The notes: generated by a model from the sequence alone, not told the origin. A DNA stretch of 64,000 bases from G963556115 sp963678205 (GCA_963678205.1 OY782760.1:3224001-3288000); one strand, 5' to 3'; counted from the stretch's first letter, positions 1-9,362 are shown. Program-made: numbers and translations.

Positions 1-78
1 TTTTACTGATATGTTTTTACTATAACACATTATATAAGCAAATTATAAAGCGTCATATATTACTGAAGTCTACAGTAG

Positions 79-459
79 TTATGCAATAAAATCCTCATAA
101 TCTTCAGCATTCAGTAGTGCATCTATTTCTTTGCTATCAGTAAATTCCATCTTGAAAATCCAGCCAGCTCCGTAACAATCACTATTAACAGCACCAGGTT
201 CATCATCAAGCTCTGTATTAACTTCAATAATTTGACCTGAAAGGGGCGCAAACACTGGTGACGACGCTTTTACTGACTCAATAGTACAGACTTCATCCCC
301 TTCTCCAAACTCAGCATCATCTTCTGGTAATTCAACATAAGTAATATCCCCAAGCTCATTCTGAGCATGATCACTAATACCAACAGTTGCCACATTATCC
401 TCAATAAGAACCCACTCATGGTCTTTGGTGTAGAGAAGTTCAGCATCAACCTCACTCAT
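79..459 (-). CDS. gcvH: Glycine cleavage system H protein
   Basis: A 126-residue lipoyl carrier of the glycine cleavage system. It shuttles the aminomethyl group between the P, T and L proteins in the cytoplasm. The lipoylation motif ESVKASS places the modified lysine at K64, and the length matches the family. A good ribosome site (CGGAG) lies just upstream of the ATG. It follows gcvT on the same strand after a gap of about 170 bases that contains its own promoter-like sequence. P-protein genes are not in the window and could lie beyond the left edge. Confidence 0.96.
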   Translation of the reverse strand: MSEVDAELLYTKDHEWVLIEDNVATVGISDHAQNELGDITYVELPEDDAEFGEGDEVCTIESVKASSPVFAPLSGQIIEVNTELDDEPGAVNSDCYGAGWIFKMEFTDSKEIDALLNAEDYEDFIA

Positions 460-521
460 TATCTTTTCTCCGAATCTAAATTAATTTATTACCCCACAAT
501 GATAATCAACATTATTATGTA

Positions 522-550
522 TAAATATACTTAACATTGTACTTTGTCAA
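522..550 (-). promoter_or_regulatory. Candidate sigma-70 promoter for gcvH
   Basis: On the minus strand a perfect TTGACA (545-550) is followed after 15-17 bases by TATATT or TATTTA (522-529). It lies about 65 bases upstream of gcvH, in the gcvT-gcvH gap. This suggests gcvH can be transcribed separately from gcvT. Confidence 0.5.
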
Positions 551-629
551 GATTATTTTTATAAAAAACAACTTTAAGTGAAAACTTTACTCTATATATA
601 AAACTAACTCATTATAAATATACGTAAAA

Positions 630-1748
630 TTAATTATTACTTATTTTCTTAAGATCATCAGTACTAAAGAAAGGTAATTGGGAAATTTCAGCCTGCACCC
701 TCTTTTTTCCTAACTCAACTTCAATATTTGTAGTAATAGAGGCATACTCCTTATCTACAAACCCCATAGCAATACTCCCCCCCACAAAGACCCCAGGAGC
801 ACCAGAGGTAATAGTACCTATTTTTTTATTATTTGAATATATTGCACTCCCCTCTCTAGCAATACGCTTACCATCAAGTACAACTCCAACAAGATACTGC
901 TTTTTAGATCCACTTCCAGCGAATTCTTTCAGAGCATCTTTACCAGGAAAGTTTTCAGCTTTATCAAGGCTTACAAGTTTAGAATAGCCGGTCATAAGTG
1001 GGTTAATATCTTCAGTAAGCTCATGCCCATATAATGGCAAACCTGCCTCAAGCCTCAACGTATCACGAGCACCAAGTCCACAAGGAGTTATACCAAACTT
1101 AGCTCCCGCCTGACAGGCATAATACCAGACCTGGCCCAATGCATCTGCATCGACAAAAATTTCAACTCCAGGAGACCCGGTATAACCAGATCGACTCAAA
1201 ATCAAAGGAGATCCCTGCCACTCAGAGACGATAAAAGAATAAAACGGCATTGTATGCAGATTAAATCCTGTGAGTTCCTCCACTACCTTATAAGCCAACG
1301 GTCCTTGAATATCAACTTTTCCAGTGCTTGCAGACTGATCTTCCAATACAGCTCCATCAGGCAGAGATTTTTCCAGAGCGTTAAAGTCACCCTCAATGTC
1401 ACCGGCATTCACACATATCATAGCTTCCTGATCGCTTAAGAGGAATACAACCACATCATCCTTTACCCCACCATCATCATTACAGATAAAGCTATATCGC
1501 ATACGAGCCGTTTTTAAGTTTTTAAAGTTCCCGGCAAGCATACAATTTAATGTACTTCTGACATCCTTTGATACAAGGATAAACTCCCCCATATGCGAAG
1601 TATCAAATATCCCAACACCTTCTCTTACAGCCATGTGCTCTTTAATAATACCTGTCTTATACTGAACAGGCATATTCCAGCCATTAAAATCGATCATCCT
1701 TGCTTCAAGCTCAACATGTGCAGCATATAGAAGTGTATTCTTACTCAT
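630..1748 (-). CDS. gcvT: Aminomethyltransferase (glycine cleavage T protein)
   Basis: A 372-residue T protein. It transfers the methylene group from H-protein-bound aminomethyl lipoate to tetrahydrofolate and releases ammonia. The GcvT signature is visible throughout: an N-terminal HVELEARMIDFNGWNMPVQY segment, FDTSHMGE, SGYTGSPGVEIF and GLGARDTLRLEAGLPLYGHE. The C-terminal barrel domain contains GVFVGGSIAMGFV. Length is typical. gcvH lies downstream on the same strand. No glycine riboswitch fits in the short upstream gap. Confidence 0.96.
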   Translation of the reverse strand: MSKNTLLYAAHVELEARMIDFNGWNMPVQYKTGIIKEHMAVREGVGIFDTSHMGEFILVSKDVRSTLNCMLAGNFKNLKTARMRYSFICNDDGGVKDDVVVFLLSDQEAMICVNAGDIEGDFNALEKSLPDGAVLEDQSASTGKVDIQGPLAYKVVEELTGFNLHTMPFYSFIVSEWQGSPLILSRSGYTGSPGVEIFVDADALGQVWYYACQAGAKFGITPCGLGARDTLRLEAGLPLYGHELTEDINPLMTGYSKLVSLDKAENFPGKDALKEFAGSGSKKQYLVGVVLDGKRIAREGSAIYSNNKKIGTITSGAPGVFVGGSIAMGFVDKEYASITTNIEVELGKKRVQAEISQLPFFSTDDLKKISNN

Positions 1749-1827
1749 ATATCCGATCCTTTTCTTATCATTTTTTAAAGAACATCAATCATTATATTCT
1801 CAAATTACCTACAGGCAACCCATAAAA

Positions 1828-1860
1828 TAAAAAGAGTCAGAATCTAATAGATTCTGACTC
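1828..1860 (-). terminator. Intrinsic terminator after the 1896-2192 gene
   Basis: A perfect 12-bp stem (GAGTCAGAATCT / AGATTCTGACTC, 1834-1860) is followed on the minus strand by TTTTTATTTT. It closes the upstream hypothetical gene and isolates gcvT transcription. Confidence 0.85.
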
Positions 1861-1895
1861 ACACTCATTTTCCCCATCGGCGCCATACAACCTTC

Positions 1896-2192
1896 TCAGA
1901 CCAGCGGCTGCTTTTCTTTTGGAAGATTAACATCTACCCCTAATGCGATAAGCTTATCCAACCTTCTACGCTCTTTATCGCGTTGAATAACCTCGTCAGA
2001 CTCATCATACCAATCCAATACAAACTCAAAATCTCTTGCAGATTCTAATGAGATAAGATTTGGAATAATACGCCTGTTCTTCCAATGTTTACGGAATAGC
2101 TTCTCTCTTTTCTTTACGACCCCACTCCGCCACTTCAATACATCTTCTTGAGAAAATTCTAAAGATTCAGCTCCCATGATATCATACTCCAT
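1896..2192 (-). CDS. Hypothetical protein, 98 aa
   Basis: I do not recognise this protein. It is a small, charged, soluble protein rich in Arg, Lys, Glu and Asp, with no signal peptide or membrane segment and no visible catalytic motif. The start is uncertain: the first ATG has an AAAGG only 1-2 bases away, while the ATG at codon 6 (position 2177) has GGAG nine bases upstream, so a 93-residue product is possible. A strong intrinsic terminator follows directly, which supports a real transcription unit. Confidence 0.6.
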   Translation of the reverse strand: MEYDIMGAESLEFSQEDVLKWRSGVVKKREKLFRKHWKNRRIIPNLISLESARDFEFVLDWYDESDEVIQRDKERRRLDKLIALGVDVNLPKEKQPLV

Positions 2193-2306
2193 ACCTTTTC
2201 ACCCAAACATTTCTACACAAAGCATAACACAAAAAAATACCATCCCTCACACATTTTATTCTTCGCAGGGTTAAAACAACATCCCGAATTTCTCATTTAA
2301 CCCACC

Positions 2307-2385
2307 CAACTTTTACCGAAGAGCAATTTAATATAACGATAACAGTATTTTATTTAATTTCAAGTAATTTTTTCGGCAAAAGTTG
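2307..2385. repeat. Imperfect inverted repeat, 14-bp arms
   Basis: CAACTTTTACCGAA (2307-2320) is mirrored by TTCGGCAAAAGTTG (2372-2385) with one mismatch and a 51-base AT-rich spacer. It lies in the gap between the 98-aa gene and the small basic protein gene. It could be an operator pair, a remnant of a small inverted-repeat element, or chance in AT-rich DNA. Confidence 0.5.
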
Positions 2386-2445
2386 AGTTTTGCATAAAAA
2401 AAATATCTTACAATATAAATAAATTTATTTACACTAGCCCTAAAA

Positions 2446-2491
2446 CACTATATATACCACTATATACCACACAAAACCACTATATACCACC
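2446..2491. repeat. Short direct repeats (ACTATATACCAC)
   Basis: Three near-identical copies of ACTATATACCAC stand within 46 bases; the first carries an extra TA. The remainder of 2193-2534 is AT-rich and holds no gene I can support. Function unknown. Confidence 0.6.
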
Positions 2492-2534
2492 AAATAAACC
2501 TTAAATTATCTATATTATTTAATAAAATAATATT

Positions 2535-2575
2535 TAAAAAAAATAAGATATCCTCAACGTGAGGATATCTTATTA
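2535..2575 (-). terminator. Intrinsic terminator of the small basic protein gene
   Basis: A 14-15 bp stem (AAGATATCCTCA... pairing with ...TGAGGATATCTT, 2545-2573) is followed on the minus strand by a run of eight Ts. It ends the 36-codon gene at 2612-2722. Confidence 0.9.
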
Positions 2576-2611
2576 CAATAATTTCTGCCAATATTAAAAT
2601 AACATTAGTAA

Positions 2612-2722
2612 CTATCTACGAGCAGTAGTTTTTGCTTTAGGCATAGAACCGCCTTTGTGTAACCAACGTCCACGAGGTGTTCCACGACGAGTTGCATGCG
2701 GTTTACAACGAGAATGAGCCAT
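2612..2722 (-). CDS. Small basic protein, 36 aa (ribosomal or RNA-binding candidate)
   Basis: A 36-residue, strongly basic protein beginning MAHSRCKPHATRRGTPRGRW and ending in PKAKTTARR. It contains 8 Arg, 4 Lys, 3 His, one Cys and no acidic residue. The gene is supported by a textbook AAGGAG eight bases before the ATG and a strong terminator 35 bases after the stop, so it is its own transcription unit. Composition and size recall small accessory ribosomal proteins such as bTHX, but the sequence does not match the bTHX pattern I know. The H3/C6/H9 arrangement might bind metal, which is inference. Exact family not recognised. Confidence 0.8.
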   Translation of the reverse strand: MAHSRCKPHATRRGTPRGRWLHKGGSMPKAKTTARR

Positions 2723-2839
2723 TATTTTCTCCTTAATATATAAAATAAAAATATAGTTAATAATAATTTAGATATATAATAATATGTATTTTTATATATC
2801 AGTCAAGAGCTTTTAAACATATATATAAATTAAAAATCT

Positions 2840-3310
2840 CTACAATGCACTACGAGCAGCATTCATTATTTTACTTTCACTTGTCACTCCAATATATCTG
2901 CGAACCTCATTACCGTTTTTATACACAATAATAGTCGGCAACTGACGCACACCATATGCTCTATAATTTACAGCATAAGTAAAACGCTTCTCGGCTTTTA
3001 CACCTGAAGGCAACTTCTTCGTTACTCTCTGCCATATTTTATTTTGCTGTTCACACGCCGGACACGATACTTTCGCGAAATAGACGACTGTTGCACCAGA
3101 TCTTAAACTTGAAGAAAAATCCTCAGGCAGCATTCTTCTGCCAACAGGAATTGATTCTGATGTGGCAACATTCTTAGAAGTAATCTTAGCAAGTGTCTTA
3201 TTACTCGGTTTGCTTGCTCCATCCTGAACTGGAGTATTCTGATAATTTGTACATCCTGGCAAAATACAACCAGCAACCATAATTAATAACGCGATTAAAT
3301 ATTTATTCAT
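2840..3310 (-). CDS. Thioredoxin-fold lipoprotein
   Basis: A 156-residue exported thioredoxin-like protein. The N-terminus is a lipoprotein signal (hydrophobic segment 4-17, lipobox LPGC with Cys20). A redox motif C-P-A-C sits at 83-86 and the cis-proline loop RQLPTI at about Pro125. It should act in the periplasm, anchored to a membrane, as a disulfide reductase or isomerase of small scope. The partner is not evident. It lies immediately downstream of the chemoreceptor terminator and has no linked redox genes. Confidence 0.88.
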   Translation of the reverse strand: MNKYLIALLIMVAGCILPGCTNYQNTPVQDGASKPSNKTLAKITSKNVATSESIPVGRRMLPEDFSSSLRSGATVVYFAKVSCPACEQQNKIWQRVTKKLPSGVKAEKRFTYAVNYRAYGVRQLPTIIVYKNGNEVRRYIGVTSESKIMNAARSAL

Positions 3311-3353
3311 AACATGGTACCCTTACGATTAAAATTGCTTAAAAAATTATAAA

Positions 3354-3382
3354 ATACTTGCTGAGGCAACCTCAGCAAGTAT
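3354..3382 (-). terminator. Intrinsic terminator of the chemoreceptor gene
   Basis: A perfect 13-bp stem ATACTTGCTGAGG / CCTCAGCAAGTAT with a 3-base loop, followed on the minus strand by TTTATAATTTTTT. It separates the chemoreceptor from the thioredoxin lipoprotein. Confidence 0.9.
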
Positions 3383-3462
3383 CGGTAATGTTAGTCAAAA
3401 TCAACTCATTGTCCAGTAGAATAAGTAAATTATTAAAAACACAATAAAGAATTAATCAGGAG

Positions 3463-6012
3463 CTACTCCTCTACCTTGTCATAATCACTTACTCCTCCCC
3501 AACCTAGCTTAGGAGTCTGCTCTGAGTTACCAAGAGCCTGAGTAACCTCGCCATCATCGTCATCATCTTCATCCTGATATTCATTGTCGTCATAATCATA
3601 ACCTTCAAAGTCATCAGCCACATCTTTGAGCTCAAAACGACTTACAAGGTCCTGCAGCTCATTAGCTTGATTCTTCATTTCCTCTGTAGCGGATGCTGTT
3701 TCTTCTGCATTAGAAGTATTCTGCATGGTCACAGCATCAATCTGCTCTAGACCAATATTTATTTGACGTACACCTTGAGCCTGCTCACCTGAAGCTGATG
3801 CAATCTCGCCCACAAGATCAGTAGCCTTTCTAATTCCAACAGCAACGCTATCAAGAACCTCTGCTGTAACAGTAGCAACAGAGTTGCCTTTATTAATTTC
3901 TTTAACCACAGTATCTATAAGCTCAGCTGTTTCTCCTGCGGCTTTAGCTGATCGGGCAGCAAGATTCCTCACTTCTTCAGCAACAACAGCAAAACCTTTA
4001 CCATGTGCTCCAGCTCTTGCCGCCTCAACAGCAGCATTTAATGCAAGAAGATTTGTCTGGAACGCAATATCATCAATAGTTTTCACTACTTTCTGAGTAT
4101 CAGCAGCAGATTTACTAATCTCTCCCATAGCTGTAGCCAGTTCATTCATCTTATTTTTACCATCAATTGCCACTTGATTAGCTTCTTCAGACAACTTACT
4201 TGCCTGACCAGCATTATCCGCATTAAGGTTTGTTTGAGACCCTAATTCAGCCATAGAAGAAGTAATCTCTTCAAGCGACGCAGCCTGAGAGGTCGCTCCC
4301 TCTGATAAAGATCGGCTTGCTTCTCGCACCTGCTCAGCACCCTGCGCTACTTGTTCTACTGTATTTGCAACTTGATGCAGAGCCATATTTACCTGCTCAA
4401 TCATAAGAGATAAATTTTGGTTCATCTCATCTTTTTCTGATTTTATTTCGACATCAGTTTGCCATTGTCCAGAAGCCAGTCTCTGAGCAATACTATTAAT
4501 CTTCTTATAATCCTCAAGAACACTCTGAGCAACTTTGAACAATTGCCCTACTTCGTCCTTCCTATTTAATTTCTTTTCATCAATCTGAATATTTAGATCA
4601 CCTTCATGTACTAGGGCACCCTGAATATTGAGAACCTGTAAAATACCACTACGCACACCTATTGTAATTAATATAGCAAGAATTAGACCAACCAATGCAC
4701 TTATAGCACTTATAATAATTCCAAGGTTACTCTGCTTTACACCTCTTTCAACCATCCCTGCCATCATACTGGTAGTAGATTGTTCAACCAATTCTACAAT
4801 TTTTGAAAACGACTCAGAAGTCTCTGTAAGTTTTGCTGTCGATTCAGGAACATAATCTGTATTAATCTCATTTGCTACTTTCTGCCATTCTTTCACAAGA
4901 TCTTGATATCCATAAACAATATTCATAATATCAACAACAGTCATCTTGTCCGCCTGAGATTCTAGCAGATTTGAAAGAATATCCAATTTTTCAATACACC
5001 TTTTAAGCTTGATACTGGCTATATTTTTATGTGCAGGATTTTTAGTAATAATATAGTTCAAATTTGAAAGCCTTACTTCAGAAATCAGGTTACTTTCTTC
5101 TTTAAGAACAGCGACAATTTCTGAATTACTCTTAATACTTTCCTGTGGAGTTTCAGCAATTCTTTTTATCACGGTGCCCATCTCTTTAAGAGCCTCATTA
5201 TACTTCTTTTTAGATTTAGCAATCTTCTGAGGGTCTGTAAGTGTTTTACCAGAACCTTTTGCCAAGCCAACTACTGCATCATAAAATGAAGTAACAAATC
5301 GTTTCAATATCAGTCCTTTTATACTTTGGCTCTGATCAAGCTTGGCGATAATCCTATTTGCTTGAGATATAATTTCTTCTTTTTTCTTATCAAGAACTTT
5401 GGCAGATGCAACAACATTTACTGCCCTTCCTTCACGAATGGTTGAACCTAAAAGGATATAGTCATTTACCTTGCCTTTTAATTCGGTAATTGAATCCAGC
5501 ATTCGCAACAAAACACCTTGATCAGAATCCTTCACCTTATAGAACATGTTGAGCATTGTAGCCAAGCTATCAGAAGTATCCATCATCTCCTGTTTTTTCT
5601 TTGTTTCTTTTTCAACAGCATTTTTTAAAAGTTCAAACTTAACTTTAAATTCTTCCATACTTTTCTGAGATCTTGAGTATAAATCAACAATACCCTCTTG
5701 CACATCTCCTTTGTTACTGGTTAAGGATTCATATGAACTTTTCACAAATTCTATGATGCCGTCCGCTGAAGCAACAATTTTACTTGCGCTTTCATCTGTA
5801 GGATTATTTACATAACGAAGCTGCTCAGATTGAATTTTTTCAACTTTAAATGCAGCACTCTCAGTATTTAGAAGCCCAGGAAGGTTTACGCTAGCAATAG
5901 ACTCAATATCTACATTAAGCCCTGTTACTGTAAGCCATGCAAACACACCCAAGAAAGCAATAATTAAAACCAGACCTAAAAAGCCCCCACCAATTTTATG
6001 CACTAATTTCAT
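3463..6012 (-). CDS. Methyl-accepting chemotaxis protein
   Basis: An 849-residue transmembrane chemoreceptor. TM1 spans about 8-29 and TM2 about 430-453. Between them is a roughly 400-residue helical periplasmic sensor region. A HAMP domain follows (about 455-510), then the cytoplasmic signalling coiled coil with the hairpin tip around FQTNLLALNAAVEAARAG (about 651-668), where CheA and CheW bind. The C-terminus is unusual: residues 798-849 form a very acidic tail with a run of Asp and Glu. It lacks a CheR-tethering pentapeptide of the NWETF type. No other chemotaxis genes are in the window and the ligand is unknown. Confidence 0.93.
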   Translation of the reverse strand: MKLVHKIGGGFLGLVLIIAFLGVFAWLTVTGLNVDIESIASVNLPGLLNTESAAFKVEKIQSEQLRYVNNPTDESASKIVASADGIIEFVKSSYESLTSNKGDVQEGIVDLYSRSQKSMEEFKVKFELLKNAVEKETKKKQEMMDTSDSLATMLNMFYKVKDSDQGVLLRMLDSITELKGKVNDYILLGSTIREGRAVNVVASAKVLDKKKEEIISQANRIIAKLDQSQSIKGLILKRFVTSFYDAVVGLAKGSGKTLTDPQKIAKSKKKYNEALKEMGTVIKRIAETPQESIKSNSEIVAVLKEESNLISEVRLSNLNYIITKNPAHKNIASIKLKRCIEKLDILSNLLESQADKMTVVDIMNIVYGYQDLVKEWQKVANEINTDYVPESTAKLTETSESFSKIVELVEQSTTSMMAGMVERGVKQSNLGIIISAISALVGLILAILITIGVRSGILQVLNIQGALVHEGDLNIQIDEKKLNRKDEVGQLFKVAQSVLEDYKKINSIAQRLASGQWQTDVEIKSEKDEMNQNLSLMIEQVNMALHQVANTVEQVAQGAEQVREASRSLSEGATSQAASLEEITSSMAELGSQTNLNADNAGQASKLSEEANQVAIDGKNKMNELATAMGEISKSAADTQKVVKTIDDIAFQTNLLALNAAVEAARAGAHGKGFAVVAEEVRNLAARSAKAAGETAELIDTVVKEINKGNSVATVTAEVLDSVAVGIRKATDLVGEIASASGEQAQGVRQINIGLEQIDAVTMQNTSNAEETASATEEMKNQANELQDLVSRFELKDVADDFEGYDYDDNEYQDEDDDDDGEVTQALGNSEQTPKLGWGGVSDYDKVEE

Positions 6013-6577
6013 AGTTAGCCTCTTTCTAAAACTAAACTAATGTTACCCATAACAAAACAAAACATACTTTTTTATTATATATCAATTTTAACTCTTATTC
6101 CAATTAAAAACGTCTCAATACTCCCAAAGGAAGAGTCAACAAATATTTTAGCAATATTTTATGGGACACTAAAACAAGAACAAAGATGTCATTCCGCTTA
6201 ATAAGTTATATATAATTTTTGATGAATAATATTTTAGAATCACTTGCTAAACAAACCAACACACATCACATTATAACACAAACACTTACACCAAACACAA
6301 TATTATTTTAAGTATTTTTCTCATTTACCCCACGTTATAAATTTTATATTCAACATGCAAATATGCTTAAAACAATTTTTCTTACAGCTAAATTATAGCA
6401 TAAAATAATTTAAAAAAAATACGTATAATTTATGATTGATTTTACACAATAAGTAAATTTTTAATAACTAAAAAACAGCTACTCGCCACAAGCAAACGAG
6501 ACTTTTGAGACCAAAACAACCAAATAAAACATTATCTACAAGCAGATAAAATCATTTCATAATATTACTAAGAAAAT
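6013..6577. other. Gene-free AT-rich gap upstream of the chemoreceptor
   Basis: About 565 bases, strongly AT-rich, between lepA and the chemoreceptor. It must carry the chemoreceptor promoter, but I see no convincing -35/-10 pair or flagellar-type promoter. No ORF, repeat or RNA is recognised. Confidence 0.6.
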
Positions 6578-6606
6578 AAAAGCAGGTTAGTAATCAACCT
6601 GCTTTT
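6578..6606 (-). terminator. Intrinsic terminator of lepA
   Basis: AAAAGCAGGTT and AACCTGCTTTT form an 11-bp stem followed on the minus strand by TATTTT. It lies 28 bases after the lepA stop. The infB terminator (19482-19514) has a very similar AGCAGGTT core. Confidence 0.85.
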
Positions 6607-6634
6607 AAAATCAAAATAAACTATTAATCCAAAA

Positions 6635-8431
6635 TTATTCTTTTGTATTCAATACAGCAAGGAAAGCTTTCTGAGGAACTGTAACATTACCGATAGAGCG
6701 CATTCTCTTTTTACCAGCCTTCTGCTTCTCAAGAAGTTTTCTCTTACGCGTGATATCACCACCATAACATTTGGCTGTCACATTTTTTCTAAAAGGAGCA
6801 ATATTTTCACGAGCAACTACCTTTGCCCCAACTGCTGCCTGCAATGCAATTTGAAACATATGTCTTGGAATCTCTTGACGAAGCTTCTTTAGTACAGCCC
6901 TGCCTCTTCTCTGAGACTGGGACTTCAAACATACCACAGCTAAGGCATCAACAGGTTCTTGGTGAACGAGAATGTCCATCTTGCAAAGTTCTTCTTCCTG
7001 ATACCTGAGCATTTCATAGTCCATTGTACCATATCCCTTAGTTGAGCTCTTCAGGATATCGTAAAAATCATATACAATCTCAGAAAACGGAATTTCATAA
7101 GTTAGCAATGCTCTATGCGCCCCGATATACTCAAGTCCTTTATACTCACCTCTTCTCTCTTCTGTAAGAGTCATAATAATGCCAATAAATTCTTTTGGAA
7201 CCATGACCTGCAATTTTACAATTGGTTCTCTAAAACTCACAATCATAGATGCGTCTGGTACATCCGCTGCACTATGCACATCAACAATATCTCCAGAAGT
7301 CAACTCAATCTGATAAGTAACATTTGGAGCAGTCATAATAAGATCAAGATCACTCTCACGCTCAAGTCTCTCATGAATAATTTCCATATGTAACATACCA
7401 AGAAAACCGCAACGGTATCCAAAACCTAATGCCTGCGAAGTTTCAGGTTCAAAGGTAAATGATGAATCATTTAGAGCCAGCCTCTCAAGAGCCCTACGCA
7501 GATTCTCAAAGTTTTCTGATGAACTAGGATAAAGCCCACAATAAACCATGCTCTTAGGTTCTTCGTAACCTTCCAGCGCTTCAACCTTTGTTTTATCTTG
7601 AATAAGTGTATCACCAACCTTCACCGTCGAAAGCTGCTTAACATTACCCACAACATATCCTACCATCCCAGTAGTCAACTTGGTAGTCTGGGTCATCGCT
7701 GGTCTGAATGTACCTAATTCGGTTACTTCATAACTTGATCCGCTGGCAATCATATGAACCATATCGCCCTTTTTAACACTGCCATCTACTACCCGCAAGT
7801 GTGTAATCACACCGCGATAATCATCATAAACAGAGTCAAAAATCAAGCCGCGCAAAGTCTCATCTTCAGCCCCTGGTGGGGGTGGAATATCTCTAACAAT
7901 TGACTCAAGAACTTCTTTTACGCCTTGACCAGTCTTTGCGCTGGTGAATATTACCTCTTCTGGATCGCATCCCAAAAAAGACACAATCTCCTCTTGCACA
8001 GCGTCCGGTATCGCATGAGGTAGATCAATTTTATTAACGACTGGAATAATTTTCAAATCATGCTCTAGAGCAAGGTAGGCATTAGCAATAGTCTGTGCTT
8101 CTATTCCCTGAGACGCATCAACAACCAACAGAGCACCCTCACAAGCAGCAAGTGACCTTGAAACTTCGTAAGTAAAGTCTACGTGTCCGGGGGTATCGAT
8201 AAGATTCAGAAGAAACTCTTCACCATCATCACGCTTATAATTCATTGCTACAGAACGCGCTTTGATCGTAATTCCTCTTTCTCTTTCTATGTCCATATCG
8301 TCCAGTAGCTGCTGGCGAAACTCACGCTCTGTAACCATACCGGTTTCAAGCAGCATCCTGTCAGCCAAAGTACTTTTACCATGATCGATATGAGCAATAA
8401 TACTAAAGTTACGAATGTTTAATTTTTTCAT
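6635..8431 (-). CDS. lepA: Elongation factor 4 (LepA), ribosome-binding GTPase
   Basis: A 598-residue LepA of normal length. It binds translating or initiating ribosomes and hydrolyses GTP. G1 is AHIDHGKST near residue 14 and G2/G3 lie in ERERGITIKARSV and DTPGHVDF. G4 is NKID near residue 133. The LepA-specific C-terminal domain contains RHMFQIALQAAVG and ends in the conserved KRMRSIGNVTVPQKAF. It is a single-gene unit with its own terminator and with a hairpin in its leader at 8490-8514. Confidence 0.98.
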   Translation of the reverse strand: MKKLNIRNFSIIAHIDHGKSTLADRMLLETGMVTEREFRQQLLDDMDIERERGITIKARSVAMNYKRDDGEEFLLNLIDTPGHVDFTYEVSRSLAACEGALLVVDASQGIEAQTIANAYLALEHDLKIIPVVNKIDLPHAIPDAVQEEIVSFLGCDPEEVIFTSAKTGQGVKEVLESIVRDIPPPPGAEDETLRGLIFDSVYDDYRGVITHLRVVDGSVKKGDMVHMIASGSSYEVTELGTFRPAMTQTTKLTTGMVGYVVGNVKQLSTVKVGDTLIQDKTKVEALEGYEEPKSMVYCGLYPSSSENFENLRRALERLALNDSSFTFEPETSQALGFGYRCGFLGMLHMEIIHERLERESDLDLIMTAPNVTYQIELTSGDIVDVHSAADVPDASMIVSFREPIVKLQVMVPKEFIGIIMTLTEERRGEYKGLEYIGAHRALLTYEIPFSEIVYDFYDILKSSTKGYGTMDYEMLRYQEEELCKMDILVHQEPVDALAVVCLKSQSQRRGRAVLKKLRQEIPRHMFQIALQAAVGAKVVARENIAPFRKNVTAKCYGGDITRKRKLLEKQKAGKKRMRSIGNVTVPQKAFLAVLNTKE

Positions 8432-8849
8432 CTAGACGCAATAACCTTATATAAAAATGTATAATTAATTCAACTTTATGATAAAATAAACAGCCCTGCT
8501 AAGCTGCGGGCTGTAAAATATACTTTTATTATATTTTACCGATAAACAACAATAATTCAATACCTAATAAAATAGCAAATCTGCAATTCAGTATTTAATA
8601 AACCTAACTTTTTTTTCAAATAATCATTCTTTACCAATAATAATGCACCAGACATACAACACCATTTAAAGCTTAAAATACCGGTAAAAAACATCTTTTT
8701 GCTTTAATGTAAATCTTTTTTAATCCTTTACTTATTGAAATACCAATACATTGGAATAAAATATTCCATTATAGTCATTTGTTAAGAATCATTTTTATTA
8801 TCGATACTATAAATTAGCCAAACTAGTACATACAGAATATACACATACC
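8432..8849. other. Divergent gap between lepA and the YgjV-like gene
   Basis: About 418 bases serving two divergent genes. Apart from the hairpin at 8490-8514 I see only AT-rich DNA. No good consensus promoter stands out. Confidence 0.5.
8490..8514 (-). promoter_or_regulatory. Hairpin in the lepA leader, possible attenuator
   Basis: ACAGCCC and GGGCTGT form a 7-bp GC-rich stem, followed on the minus strand by TTATTTTAT. It lies about 60 bases upstream of the lepA start, where no other minus-strand gene precedes it. A weak terminator acting as a leader attenuator is one reading, and an mRNA-stabilising hairpin is another. Confidence 0.4.
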
Positions 8850-9362
8850 ATGAGTGATTTTTTAATCTCACAAATAGCAGCAACCCTCTCAATTATATTC
8901 GGCTTAATAATTCCGTATCTTCTAGACAGTAGAAATTTTATTCTTATCTGTAAAATTGTTTCAGGTATTTGCTGGATTATACACCACTACCTTCTGGGTA
9001 CCCCTTCTGCATCATTCAATGCACTAATCAGTCTGCTAGTCACAATTTTAAGTTATTTCAGACTTTCTCTTCCATATTATAAATCAAAAAACTACCCAAT
9101 TTTTTTTATTATCTTTAGTACTATTATAACAATTTTTACCTACACAAATATTGCTTCTTTTTTTGCTTATCTTGGATCATCACTAAACTTACTTGGACGC
9201 TGGCAACTCAAAACCAAAATAATGCGCGTGCTCTTCTTACTAGCTGCAATTCCGTGGATTCTTTATTGCCTTGTTGACAAAACTCCTATGGGGCTTATCG
9301 CCAATGTCATAAGTCTCATTATGTTGGCAGTAGCTATATATCGTTTTGATATCAAGAGGTAG
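8850..9362 (+). CDS. YgjV-family inner membrane protein
   Basis: A 170-residue, very hydrophobic protein with about six predicted membrane segments. It resembles the YgjV (Imp-YgjV) family in pattern: an early ATLSIIFGL segment, a central helix with paired His (CWIIHHYLLG), a later GSSLNLLGRWQ and a closing NVISLIMLAVAIYRF. The family has no established biochemical role. It is a single gene on the plus strand with no terminator that I can see. The assignment is by pattern only. Confidence 0.65.
   Translation: MSDFLISQIAATLSIIFGLIIPYLLDSRNFILICKIVSGICWIIHHYLLGTPSASFNALISLLVTILSYFRLSLPYYKSKNYPIFFIIFSTIITIFTYTNIASFFAYLGSSLNLLGRWQLKTKIMRVLFLLAAIPWILYCLVDKTPMGLIANVISLIMLAVAIYRFDIKR

Noticed and set aside
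1749..1827. Glycine riboswitch upstream of gcvT
   Set aside because: Only about 80 bases separate the preceding terminator from gcvT, too short for the tandem glycine aptamer, and I see no conserved core.
2446..2491. CRISPR array
   Set aside because: Only three 12-base units without proper spacers and no cas genes in the window.
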